Shown piece after piece: positions 8,930 to 17,856 of a stretch of DNA of 64,000 nt. The DNA is from JASHPR01 sp963833885 (GTDB taxonomy: Bacteria; Actinomycetota; Actinomycetes; Streptosporangiales; Streptosporangiaceae): the NCBI GenBank assembly GCA_963833885.1, contig CAWHZU010000026.1, positions 1 through 64,000 of the forward strand, written 5' to 3'. Made by a program: the position numbers and the translations under genes. The notes below the pieces were generated by a model. It saw only the letters and a list, made by a program, of their open reading frames with translations. It did no database searches and was not told where the DNA came from. How positions within the stretch are numbered: position 1 is the first letter of the stretch; each line of letters starts with the position of its first letter.

Positions 8930-10408
8930 TCAGCGGGTGGTGGCCTGCGGGTTCCTCAGCGACCGGATGAGGACGCTGATCCCCAGCGCGCCGGCCGGCA
9001 CGAGCGTGACCAGCGCGGGCAGCTGATAACGCCAGGAGAACTCGAACATGTCCGAGACCAGGATCACGCACGCACCCGACAGGAAGCACAGCAGGCAGGC
9101 GAGCGCGAGCTGACGGGTGGCGGGATCCAGCCGCCTGCGCAGCAGCGCGACCGCCGAGCCGGCCAGCCCAGCCAGCACGCACACGGCAAGGATCGGGCCG
9201 GGCGTGTAACCGCCGTCGAGCTGATACGCCCGCAGGAACGCGGCAACGGGCCGCCAGACCGCCGGCGTCCCGCCGCCGAACCGGTCGGTCGCGGTCTTGA
9301 CGACGGCCTCCGAAGTCCACGGCGGGTAGTACGTGTACTTCGTCTGGAACTGCCAGCGGGAGATCGGCGTGTCGCCCTGCCTGGTGTTGCGGCTCAGCGC
9401 GAACAGCTTCGCCACGTCCCTGCCATAGGCGCCCGCCAGCCGCAGCGGCTGCTGCTCCACCACCCGGTGATTGAAATTGGAGATCAGGCTGTCGACCTCG
9501 CCGCGTGGCAGGTCGTTGTAGTAGCGACGGATCGGGGAGCCGTTGTTGTACTCGAGCCAGTCCGGCCCCATGGCCTGCTGGGCCTTGGTCGGGCACATTC
9601 CCCGCTCGGCGGACGGCAGCTTGATGGTGGCGCAGTCGACCGCTGCAGCGGCCCGCCCGTAGAAGGACGTGACGCCCGAGTGCGACAGGAAGAAGGCCCC
9701 GCTGAGCAGGAAGGAGACGGTGCAGTAGATCAGGATGGGCAGGGCGAACGACCCGCAGACCGCGGCCGCCCTGCCGATCGCCTGCCGCCAGCCGCCGCCC
9801 GCGGCGAGCAGGTATATCACCGCCGCCGGCAGCAGGGCTTCGCCGACCTGCGCGACCGTTGCCGAGGTGCCCAGCACGATGCCGCCGATCACCACGCGCC
9901 GCCAGCCGGGCCTCGGCTGCCAGAGCAGGATCGCCAGGCCGGCCACGATCAGGGCCTCGAACCAGACGTCCGGCATGATTATCTGCTCGATCTGCAGCTG
10001 GTACGCGTCCAGCAGGATGGGCGCGATGGCCAGCGCGGCCAGCCAGCGGGGCACGCCGCGGCGCAGCAGCACCAGGTAGACGGCCACGGCCATGCCGAGG
10101 CCGAGCAGGTGCTGAACGGCGGCCACGGTGTCGAAGTTGGCCACGAACAGGATCGCGCGCAGCGGTCCCTTGTAGCCCACCGGGTCCATGCCCTCGGCGT
10201 TGTACAGGTACCGCACCGAGTCGACGAAGAACAGCGCCGGGCGGTAGGCAAGCAGCACCAGGACCCGCAGCACCGTGCCCGCCGCCAGCAGCATCGCCGC
10301 CAGCCAGTGCCGCCGCAGCGCGGCCAGCGCCGCGTGCCGGCGTGCCGCCTGCCCAAGCTGGGGATCGCCGACCCGGTCGTTCAGCCCTGCCTGCTTCACC
10401 TGGCTCAT
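8930..10408 (-). CDS. GT-C fold membrane glycosyltransferase (PMT/GT39-like)
   Basis: 492 residues with roughly ten hydrophobic helices. An early extracytoplasmic loop carries FFVDSVRYLYNAEG, placed like the acidic loop motif of polyprenyl-phosphate-dependent glycosyltransferases. Such enzymes transfer a sugar from a lipid-linked donor to an acceptor on the outer face of the membrane; donor and acceptor here are unknown. I start at the ATG at 10408, which overlaps the TAA stop of the upstream glycosyltransferase by one base (TAATG), showing translational coupling. The long open frame upstream of this ATG is a shadow of that neighbour. Confidence 0.75.
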   Translation of the reverse strand: MSQVKQAGLNDRVGDPQLGQAARRHAALAALRRHWLAAMLLAAGTVLRVLVLLAYRPALFFVDSVRYLYNAEGMDPVGYKGPLRAILFVANFDTVAAVQHLLGLGMAVAVYLVLLRRGVPRWLAALAIAPILLDAYQLQIEQIIMPDVWFEALIVAGLAILLWQPRPGWRRVVIGGIVLGTSATVAQVGEALLPAAVIYLLAAGGGWRQAIGRAAAVCGSFALPILIYCTVSFLLSGAFFLSHSGVTSFYGRAAAAVDCATIKLPSAERGMCPTKAQQAMGPDWLEYNNGSPIRRYYNDLPRGEVDSLISNFNHRVVEQQPLRLAGAYGRDVAKLFALSRNTRQGDTPISRWQFQTKYTYYPPWTSEAVVKTATDRFGGGTPAVWRPVAAFLRAYQLDGGYTPGPILAVCVLAGLAGSAVALLRRRLDPATRQLALACLLCFLSGACVILVSDMFEFSWRYQLPALVTLVPAGALGISVLIRSLRNPQATTR

Positions 10409-11859
10409 TAATGTCCCGGAGCGGATTGCCCGCCCCCGGACAGCCAGAGGGCGAGAAAGACCGTGACGATCGTCAGCCACCGGGTCATCCGGTTGCGCGG
10501 CACCAAGGTCAACGTGGCCCAGGCCAGCGCGGTGTACCAGGCGAAGACCCACGGGGCGACCAGCACCCAGGCGAAGCTCAGCGCGAACGGCGCCACGATC
10601 TCGCGCGGCTGATCCGAGGAGATGCGCTGATAGATGACCCACGCGACGACGAGCATGGCGATCGGCCACAGGCAGCTGATCACGATCGACGTCGTCCCCT
10701 GATGCAGGCCCAGCGCCTCGGCCCCCATCTGGAACAGCCGCCACGGCGAGGGCATGATGACCCACCTCGTGCCGCCGATCATCGGCTTGAGCGCGTTCAG
10801 CCCGGCAAAGCTGTACTCGAACGCCACGGTGGCCAGCGCCGCTGCCGCCATCCGCGCGGTGCGCGTCCACTCACGCCGCAGCAGCAGCGGCCAGGCGAGG
10901 CCGAGGCCGATCAGCACCGCGGTGACCTTTATCCCGCAGCCGATGCCGATCAGCACGCCGACGGCGATGTCGCCCCAAAAGCCGGAGAACCGCCGTGCCA
11001 CCTGGATCGAGCAGATCGCGGCCAGCGCCACGAACGTGTCGATCTGGCCGCCCGCCACGAGCGCGAGCAGCAGGACCGGGTTCGCGACCCAGAAGAGCGT
11101 CGCCCGGACCGGGTCGTCGGAGGTCTTGAGCAGCAGGTAGCCGAGGCCGATGAACGCCGCGCCGTTGAAGATCATCAGCAGCCAGATCGTGGCGGCGGCG
11201 CTCGAGCCGCCGAGCCACGCCGCGCACGCCTGGATCACGGTGGCGATCGGCCCGTAGACGGATGGCTGCGTCTTCCACACGTAGCCGACGAAGTGGACGT
11301 AGGACGAGTTGTACCCGAGCCAGGCCGCGGGGCTGGTGGTGTACGGATTGCCGTGCAGCACCGCGATGCGGCCATAGGCCGCGTAGCTGGCGACGTCCGA
11401 TGAGCCAACCGGCGTGAGGCTGACCATCACCGCGACGACGCCGGCGCTGACCAGCAGGAGCCGCCGCGGGTTCGGGCGCCAGCCCTGGCTGTGCGCCCAG
11501 AGCATCCCGGCCAGTCCCAGGCAGGCGAGGATCGTTCCGGTGTAGAGCAGCGTCATGGCGACGGCGTTGTCGTGCGCCAGCGACGGGAAGAACCGCGAGA
11601 GCCCTATCTTGACCGGCAGCGTCTCGGTGTTGGGCGCCGTCGCGCCGACGATCATCCCCAGCAGCAGGCCGACGCCGGAGATGGTGACCGCGACCGCGGG
11701 GTTGGACAGCTTGCTCCACGAGAGCTTGCGGATCACCGTGCTCATGACCCGCTCGATCGGGCCGCCCGGTCCGGCCTGCTCGACCGGGGCATACGTCACC
11801 GTCTGGCCGGTGGGCTCGACCCCGTCGGAATCGGCCGAGTGCGTGTGGAGCTGCGTCAC
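10408..11859 (-). CDS. MptB-like alpha-mannosyltransferase, membrane GT-C
   Basis: 483 residues, about twelve membrane helices after a 60-residue cytosolic N-terminus. The motif SSDVASYAAYGRIAVLHGNP, in the first large external loop, is characteristic of actinobacterial polyprenol-phosphomannose-dependent alpha-1,6-mannosyltransferases (MptA/MptB), which elongate lipomannan or related glycans. GTG start at 11859 with GGAGG about ten bases upstream. It is first in a coupled two-gene operon with a second GT-C enzyme, which suggests a shared cell-envelope glycan pathway. Assignment to the exact MptB role is inference. Confidence 0.78.
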   Translation of the reverse strand: MTQLHTHSADSDGVEPTGQTVTYAPVEQAGPGGPIERVMSTVIRKLSWSKLSNPAVAVTISGVGLLLGMIVGATAPNTETLPVKIGLSRFFPSLAHDNAVAMTLLYTGTILACLGLAGMLWAHSQGWRPNPRRLLLVSAGVVAVMVSLTPVGSSDVASYAAYGRIAVLHGNPYTTSPAAWLGYNSSYVHFVGYVWKTQPSVYGPIATVIQACAAWLGGSSAAATIWLLMIFNGAAFIGLGYLLLKTSDDPVRATLFWVANPVLLLALVAGGQIDTFVALAAICSIQVARRFSGFWGDIAVGVLIGIGCGIKVTAVLIGLGLAWPLLLRREWTRTARMAAAALATVAFEYSFAGLNALKPMIGGTRWVIMPSPWRLFQMGAEALGLHQGTTSIVISCLWPIAMLVVAWVIYQRISSDQPREIVAPFALSFAWVLVAPWVFAWYTALAWATLTLVPRNRMTRWLTIVTVFLALWLSGGGQSAPGH

Positions 11860-12200
11860 CTAGGCCGTACCTCCATTGGCGCTCTCGCGCAGCAACCGGC
11901 GATGCGGGAGAACGCCGGGCCGTCTGGATCGACCCCGGGATGCCCCCAACGGTTTCTCGGCTGACGCTGCCGGGTGTCTTCGCCCAGCGTAAGGCGGTGG
12001 CCGAAGTCCCACGCCACATTCGCCTGAATCATGCCTAACGAGTCCCCGACCTGGTAGCCGACGCGATGCCCACGACGGGCCGGCCAGGCTTCGCAACCCG
12101 GGCGGTCCGGTTTTGTGGGTCAGCAGCAGGCTACCCGCGGAAGCTCAAAGCACTCTGAAGTATCGGGCACGGCGCAGCTGTCGTTAGCCTGGACCCAGGG
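11860..12200. other. Divergent intergenic region
   Basis: About 340 bases between the minus-strand glycosyltransferase operon and the plus-strand SGNH hydrolase. No convincing reading frame or RNA gene. It must hold both promoters, but I cannot place confident -35/-10 boxes. Confidence 0.5.
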
Positions 12201-13604
12201 ATGGGAACTATTTACAGCATGCTGCCTACGAGCGGATGGGCTCGGCTGGCATGGCGGTGGCTGACCGGGCTCGTGCTGCTCATCGTGCTCGCCGGCGCGG
12301 CCATCGCGATCGCGCTCGAGGTGACGCCGCAGCAGACCGTCATCGTCGCAGGCCAGGTGATCCAGGTAGGCGCGAGTACCCCTAGCCTGAGCCTGTCGGG
12401 TCCGGGCGAGGTCGACCTGTTCGGCCAGAACCTGCCGACCAACGTGCAGTTCGCCGGACCGGTGCGGCCCAGGCTGGAGCTCTCTGCGATCACCATCAAC
12501 AGCGAGCTGACCACCTTCGTCGAGGGCAACCACCCGGTCGCATCGGAGCGCATCCTCGGCACCAGGCTCGCCGACGGGTGGAAGCACTACTTCATCTGGG
12601 AGACCGTGGTCACCGGCCTGGCTGCACTGATCCTGGTCGGCGCGGTGGCGGGCTGGCGGCGCACCACGCGCCGTACCACCGTCAAGCTGCTCATCGCCGG
12701 GCTGATCGTGGTCGAGGCGATCAACCTGGGCGCCATCATGTCCACCGCGTACACGGCGCCTGCGCTGCTGCGACGGGTGCACTCGCTCAACGACCTCGTT
12801 GGCACCGAGACCCGCCTGCCCAGGATCCACGCCACCGGATCGCAGCTGCCCAAGGTCCAGGTGGTCGTCATGGGGGACTCCACGGCGGCCGGCGCCGGGC
12901 TCGCGCCGATGCGCGGCGCATCGGCCACCGCGCGCAACTGCGGGCGCAGCTCGGACTCCTACGCGGCCGACCTGTCCGCCGTCAACGACTGGAAGGTCCT
13001 CAACCTGGCCTGCGACAGCGCCACGATCACCAACGGGCTGCTCGGGCCGCAGACGCGGGGCGGGCAGACGCTCCAGCCGCAGCTCGCCGTCGCGGAACGC
13101 GCCGGTAAGGCGTCGATCATCATCATCAGCGTCGGCGCCGACGACCTGAACTGGGCCGCCGAGGTGAAGTACTGCTCGACGACGCCGAACTGTGACGACA
13201 AGGCCACCACGGCGTACTTCCAGCAGCAGCTCGCCGAGTTCAGCAAGAACTACCTCGACCTGCTGAGCCGGCTGGCCGCGCTGCCCAACCATCCGCAAGT
13301 GATCATCAACCAGTACTACGACCCGTTCGGGTCCGAGCCGGGCTGCCTCGGCCAGGCAGGGCTCAGCGCGGCGAACCTGAAGACGCTCGTCTCGCGGCTG
13401 AACACGCTGAACACGGTGCTGGCCAAGGGCGCAGCCCAGTTCGGGTTCGCCTCGCCGCAGCCCGATTTCGCCGGGCACCAGCTATGCACGCCATCGCCTT
13501 ACGTGCAGGGTCTGGACGCGGCAGCCCCGTTCCACCCCACGGTGCTCGGCCAGCTAGCGATCGCCCTCGCCGACCAGGCCGTCCTGCACAAGCTCAGCGC
13601 GTAG
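12201..13604 (+). CDS. Membrane-anchored SGNH/GDSL hydrolase
   Basis: 467 residues. An N-terminal hydrophobic helix (GLVLLIVLAGAAIAIAL) and a second one near residues 135-150, plus one near 160-180, precede the catalytic part. The GDS nucleophile block VVVMGDSTAAGAGL puts Ser at about residue 227. A second block holds the oxyanion Gly (SVGADDLNW), and the C-terminal FHP puts the likely catalytic His at about 445. The family comprises esterases and acyl/acetyl hydrolases acting on lipids or cell-envelope glycans. It is divergent from the mannosyltransferase operon, so a role in trimming acyl groups on envelope glycans is reasonable but unproven. An alternative ATG lies six codons in. Confidence 0.8.
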   Translation: MGTIYSMLPTSGWARLAWRWLTGLVLLIVLAGAAIAIALEVTPQQTVIVAGQVIQVGASTPSLSLSGPGEVDLFGQNLPTNVQFAGPVRPRLELSAITINSELTTFVEGNHPVASERILGTRLADGWKHYFIWETVVTGLAALILVGAVAGWRRTTRRTTVKLLIAGLIVVEAINLGAIMSTAYTAPALLRRVHSLNDLVGTETRLPRIHATGSQLPKVQVVVMGDSTAAGAGLAPMRGASATARNCGRSSDSYAADLSAVNDWKVLNLACDSATITNGLLGPQTRGGQTLQPQLAVAERAGKASIIIISVGADDLNWAAEVKYCSTTPNCDDKATTAYFQQQLAEFSKNYLDLLSRLAALPNHPQVIINQYYDPFGSEPGCLGQAGLSAANLKTLVSRLNTLNTVLAKGAAQFGFASPQPDFAGHQLCTPSPYVQGLDAAAPFHPTVLGQLAIALADQAVLHKLSA

Positions 13605-13628
13605 CCCGCCGGCAGCCGGGGCTACGCG
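13598..13628. terminator. Bidirectional terminator spanning two stop codons
   Basis: A 10-bp perfect stem (CGCGTAGCCC / GGGCTACGCG) with an 11-base loop. The two TAG stops of the convergent SGNH hydrolase and small repeat-protein genes both sit inside the stem arms, so one hairpin serves both directions. Confidence 0.75.
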
Positions 13629-13912
13629 TACTCGACGGCGGTCGGGTACTCGACGGCCGTTGGGTACTGGACCCCCGTCGGGGACGCAACGTTGGGGCCG
13701 TACTGGATGAAGTCACCCGCCACCGTCGCGTATTCGACGGCGGTCGGGTTGTAAATCGTCACCCCAGCGCGGCCGCCGTACTCGATCGCCGTCGCAGCGG
13801 TGGTAGCCGCCGGGGCGGCCCCGCTCACGGCGGTGAGAAACGCGCCGGCAACGCCGCTCAGTAGCGCCAAGCTCGCTAAGCCGCCGAAGATCATCCTGCT
13901 GATACGCCGCAT
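13622..13912 (-). CDS. Small secreted protein with PTAVEY repeats
   Basis: 96 residues. Start ATG at 13912 behind AGGGGG. A basic N-terminus and a hydrophobic core (MIFGGLASLALLSGVAGAFL) with alanines give a good signal peptide; cleavage after an AAP or ATA-like site is likely. The mature part is only about 55 residues and is built of short degenerate repeats around [ST]-A-[VI]-E-Y: TAIEYGG, NPTAVEYATV, PTGVQYPTAVEYPTAVEYA. No cysteines and no known family. Regular Tyr spacing resembles short beta-forming or aggregating surface peptides. It lies convergent to the SGNH hydrolase with a shared terminator. Confidence 0.65.
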   Translation of the reverse strand: MRRISRMIFGGLASLALLSGVAGAFLTAVSGAAPAATTAATAIEYGGRAGVTIYNPTAVEYATVAGDFIQYGPNVASPTGVQYPTAVEYPTAVEYA

Positions 13913-13985
13913 TGGAACCCCCTGGTTCGCAGCGAAAAAAAGGTTAGCAACCAGGTTATATCTGGACAACTCATACGGCAAGGGC

Positions 13986-16900
13986 TCAGCGCGTAGCCGC
14001 GGGCCGCAGCCGCTCGAGCTCGGCCTCGTAGCGTTCCACAGCCGCCAGCTTGATCCGCTCGTACCCGCGGATCGCCAGCGGCAGCCTGGCCAGCTCGACC
14101 GCGGCGGCGCGGTTGTCTGCCGACAGCCCGGCCAGCACCGCGCGCACCTCGGCCTCATACTCGTCCGCCAGCCGCCGCTCGGTGCGGCGCATCGCGGTGT
14201 AGCCGAACATGTCGGCCGGGGTGCCCCGGACGTGCCGCATCGCCCGCAGCGCACGGAACGCGGGGCGGATGACCGGGGCCGGGAACGCGATCTTCTTGCG
14301 CATGCCGAGGGCCCGCAGCAGCGGCGGGTGCAGCCGGTAGCGGACCCCGTGACCGTCGGGAACGGCCTCCGCCAGCGCCCGGTCGAACTCGGGCAGCAGG
14401 TGCAACCGGGCCACCTCGTACTCGTCCTTGTACGCGAGCACGTGGTAGAACGCCGAAGCCACCGCGTCGGCCAGCTCGCCCGAGCCCTCGGCCCGGGTCT
14501 CGGCCTGCGCCGCGGCGGCCACTAGGTCGAGGTAGCGGCCGGCCAGGCGCGCGTTCTGGTAGGCGGTCAGGTCCGCCGCCAGCCCGATGGCCCGCTCGGC
14601 GGCCGGGCCCTCGATCCCGCGCTGCGCCGCAAGGTGCCGCGCGGCCGCAAGGCGCTCCGGCGCTACGTCGCGGCGCAGCTCGCCAATCCGGCGGGGCGCG
14701 GGCACGCTGGCAGGATCGTGCACGGCCAGCCGCCCGGCCCGGAACGCCGCCAGGTTCCGCTCGACCGCGACGCCGTTCAGCTCGATCGCCCGCGCGATCG
14801 ACGACGCCTGCAGCGGCAGCGCCCCGGCCTGGTACGCAGCCCCGAGCGCGATCAGGTTCGCCGCGATGCCGTCCCCGAAGAGCGTCGTGGCCAGCGTGAT
14901 CGTGTCGAGCGAGGTGAGCTCGCCGGGCCTGGTGCGGTCCCGCACCGCGGCGAGCAGCGCGGCCACGTCGGGCGCGGCGGCGTCGCCGCGCACCATGTCC
15001 GCCGTCGGCACCACGGATGTGGAGGCGACTGTGACCGTCCGGCCCGCCGTCGCCCGGGCCAGGTGCCGCGGGTCGGCCGCCACCAGCAGGTCCAGCGCCA
15101 GCAGCAGGTCGGCCGACTCCTCGCCCACCGCGTTCGAGGCCTGCGGGACATCGCGCCACAGCCGCAGGTGCGACACGACCGGCCCGGCCTTCTGGCTCAG
15201 CCCGGTCTGGTCCAGGCCCGTGACCTGAAGTCCGTCAAGGAATGCCGCGGTGGCGAGCACCTGATTGAGCAGCACCACCCCAGTCCCGCCGATCCCCGTC
15301 GCCACGATCCCGTACCCGCCGACCTCGCCCACCCCAGCCTTGTCCTCGGGCTCAGGGATGTCTTCGGGCAGCTTCGGCAGAGGTCGCGGCTCCCGGGCCT
15401 GGCCGGTAGGCGCCTGGACGGTGACGAATGAAGGGCAGTCACCATCGAGGCAGGCGTAGTCGGTGTTGCAGGACGCCTGGTCGATCTGGGTCTTGCGGCC
15501 GAGGTCGGTGTCCACCGGGTGCACGGACAGGCAGTTGGACTTGGCGCCGCAGTCACCGCAGCCTTCGCACACCGCCTCGTTGATCACGACTCGCTGCGGC
15601 CGCTCGGGCGCCTTGCCGCGCTTGCGCAGCCGCCGCAACTCGGCCGCGCACGCCTGGTCGTACACGAGCAGGGTGACCCCTGGGACCCCGGCCAGCATCC
15701 GCTCGGCTTCGGCGAGCCGGTCCCTCGGCCAGACGCGGGTCCCCGGCGGCAGCCCGGCCGACCTGCGGTACCGCGATGGGTCCTCGCTCACCACCATGAT
15801 GCGCGCCACTCCCTCGGCGGCCATGGCCCGGCACAGGTGCGGCACGTCCATCTGCCCGGCCGGGTCCTGCCCGCCGGTCATCGCGACCACGCCGTTGTAC
15901 AGCACCTTGAACGTCATCGTCACCCCGGCGGATACGGCCGCCCGCACGGCCAGGCTGCCGGAGTGGAAGAACGTCCCATCTCCGATGTTCTGCACGAAGT
16001 GCGGTACCTCGGTGAAGGGCGCGCGGCCGATCCACTGTGCGCCCTCGCCGCCCATCTGGTTGTAGGACACGGCGCCGCGGTCCAGCCACATCACCATCGC
16101 GTGGCAGCCCACCCCGCCGCCCACCGGCGAGCCCGACGCCGGCACGGTTGACCGGCTGTGCGGGCAGCCGCTGCAGAACGCGGCCGTCCGAGCGGTGCCG
16201 ACAGGCAGCAGCGTGAGCTGTGGACGACCGCCCGTTACGCGCAGCTCCGTGCCCAGCCGGGCTTCCAGGCGTCGGGCGAGCAGCGGGCGCAACCTGTCCG
16301 CGGTCAGCTCGCCGTCCGCCGGGATCAGCGGTGCGTCCCGCTCGTCCCGCTTGCCCACCACCCGCGGCCGCTCGGCCTGGTCGTACAGGTACTCGCGGAG
16401 GAACCGCTCGACGAACGAACGCTTCTCCTCAACGACGAAGATCTCCTCCACACCCCGGGCGGCGGCCCGGGCGATGCCGGGCTCCAGCGGGTAGATCATG
16501 CCCAGCCGGACCAGCCGGATCCCGGCGTCGCGCAGCGCGGCGTCGCTGGCCAGCCCCAGGTCGGCGAGCGCCTGGCGGACCTCCTGGTAGGTGCGGCCCG
16601 CGGACAGGATGGTCAGCCAGGCGTCCGGCGCGTCGACCTCCACGGCGTTGAGCCCGTTCGCGGCCGCGTAGGCCCGCGCGGCGGCGTGGCGGCGCTCGTA
16701 GAGCTCGGCCTCGAGCTCCACCGTGTGCGGCAGGAAGAACGTGGGCCGCTGCACGTGCCGCCACGCCTCACCACCGAACGACAGCTCCGGCAGGACCGGG
16801 GCGATCCGGCCGGGAGCCACGTCGGCCGAGCCGAACCCGTCGGCCACCGATGTCACGATCTTCAGCCCGGTCCAGCAGCCGGTGTACCTGGACAGCTCGT

Positions 16901-17471
16901 ACGCGTGCCTGCCGAGGTCGAGCACTTCCTGCGGGGTGCCCGGCACCAGGACCGGCATCCCGGCGTCGTAAAGGGCAACCTCGCTGGCGCCCGGCAGCGT
17001 GGACGACTTGGACTGGGGGTCATCGCCGACCGCGCAGACCACGCCGCCGTTCGTGCCGACGCCGTGCAGGTTCGCATGCCGGAACGCGTCGCCGCTGCGG
17101 TCCACGCCCGGCGCCTTCCCGTACCACATGCCGATGACCCCGTCATGGTTGCTGAGCGGCGCCAGGTTGTCCTGCTGGCTCCCCCACACCGAGGTGGCCG
17201 CCAGGTCTTCGTTTACCCCCGGAACCCAGCGAACGTCGTGCTCGGCCAGCAGGGCGGCGTTGCGTTCCAGGATCTGGTCGAAACCGCCCAGGGGCGAACC
17301 GGGATAGCCGCTCACGAACGCGGCGGTGCGCAGCCCCCGCCGGCGGTCAGCGCGGATCTGATCGAACAGCACGCGGGCGAGGGCCTGGACGCCGGTGATG
17401 AGCACGCTACCGTCGGTGACCCGGTACTTTGCGTCGAGGTCGAAGTCGGAAGTGCTGGCAGTGACCGTCAT
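13986..17471 (-). CDS. Single-chain indolepyruvate ferredoxin oxidoreductase
   Basis: 1161 residues, the length of the fused two-subunit form found in aerobic bacteria. It oxidatively decarboxylates aryl or other 2-oxoacids to acyl-CoA. In order: an N-terminal TPP/pyrimidine-type domain (SGYPGSPLGG near residue 50), a TPP pyrophosphate-binding part, a cysteine-rich iron-sulfur segment (CEGCGDCGAKSNC and CNTDYACLDGDC, about residues 630-680), a Rossmann-like gamma domain beginning GIGGTGVVLLNQVL, and a helical C-terminal region. ATG at 17471 is chosen because everything upstream is low-quality frame. It is monocistronic, with a likely role in aromatic amino-acid catabolism. Confidence 0.92.
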   Translation of the reverse strand: MTVTASTSDFDLDAKYRVTDGSVLITGVQALARVLFDQIRADRRRGLRTAAFVSGYPGSPLGGFDQILERNAALLAEHDVRWVPGVNEDLAATSVWGSQQDNLAPLSNHDGVIGMWYGKAPGVDRSGDAFRHANLHGVGTNGGVVCAVGDDPQSKSSTLPGASEVALYDAGMPVLVPGTPQEVLDLGRHAYELSRYTGCWTGLKIVTSVADGFGSADVAPGRIAPVLPELSFGGEAWRHVQRPTFFLPHTVELEAELYERRHAAARAYAAANGLNAVEVDAPDAWLTILSAGRTYQEVRQALADLGLASDAALRDAGIRLVRLGMIYPLEPGIARAAARGVEEIFVVEEKRSFVERFLREYLYDQAERPRVVGKRDERDAPLIPADGELTADRLRPLLARRLEARLGTELRVTGGRPQLTLLPVGTARTAAFCSGCPHSRSTVPASGSPVGGGVGCHAMVMWLDRGAVSYNQMGGEGAQWIGRAPFTEVPHFVQNIGDGTFFHSGSLAVRAAVSAGVTMTFKVLYNGVVAMTGGQDPAGQMDVPHLCRAMAAEGVARIMVVSEDPSRYRRSAGLPPGTRVWPRDRLAEAERMLAGVPGVTLLVYDQACAAELRRLRKRGKAPERPQRVVINEAVCEGCGDCGAKSNCLSVHPVDTDLGRKTQIDQASCNTDYACLDGDCPSFVTVQAPTGQAREPRPLPKLPEDIPEPEDKAGVGEVGGYGIVATGIGGTGVVLLNQVLATAAFLDGLQVTGLDQTGLSQKAGPVVSHLRLWRDVPQASNAVGEESADLLLALDLLVAADPRHLARATAGRTVTVASTSVVPTADMVRGDAAAPDVAALLAAVRDRTRPGELTSLDTITLATTLFGDGIAANLIALGAAYQAGALPLQASSIARAIELNGVAVERNLAAFRAGRLAVHDPASVPAPRRIGELRRDVAPERLAAARHLAAQRGIEGPAAERAIGLAADLTAYQNARLAGRYLDLVAAAAQAETRAEGSGELADAVASAFYHVLAYKDEYEVARLHLLPEFDRALAEAVPDGHGVRYRLHPPLLRALGMRKKIAFPAPVIRPAFRALRAMRHVRGTPADMFGYTAMRRTERRLADEYEAEVRAVLAGLSADNRAAAVELARLPLAIRGYERIKLAAVERYEAELERLRPAATR

Positions 17472-17856
17472 GATTCCACTATGCAGCACCGCAAAATGGC
17501 TGGCCCCGCCTGCACGGGGGGGTTGCAGCCGGGGCCGAGGGGGACAGCCTTCGCCCGGAACCTGCGCACCGGACCAGAGGGGCGGCACGGTGCGTTCCTG
17601 TCAAGCAGGGCGAATCACCGCACCATAGCTCTGTTCCGTGCTCGCTGGCAGCGATTCGCACACAAACCCAGCTAAGAGGCGCTTCGCCCCAAGCGCCCCT
17701 CCAGTCACACGCGCAGGCTGGCGGCCGTTGCGATGATCAAGGACACCAGGTCGGTGAAGCGGGCCTCCGGGTCGCCGAAGATCTGCGGTGCGGCACCGCG
17801 ACCGGCGTCCGGTTATTCGATGGCCACGGGTCCCTGCCGGTCCGTACCGTGGCCGC
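17472..17856. other. Intergenic region with a possible gene remnant
   Basis: About 385 bases. Its only structure is a short minus-strand frame ending at a TGA near 17709 that reads IFGDPEARFTDLVSLIIATA and then ASLRV, preceded by an in-frame stop. This looks like the last 35 residues of a lost regulator-like protein (TetR C-termini end similarly). Otherwise I see nothing. Confidence 0.25.

Noticed and set aside
12120..13478. 452-residue minus-strand open frame opposite the SGNH hydrolase
   Set aside because: Arg/Gly/His-rich composition typical of antisense frames in GC-rich DNA; the plus-strand gene has clear catalytic motifs.
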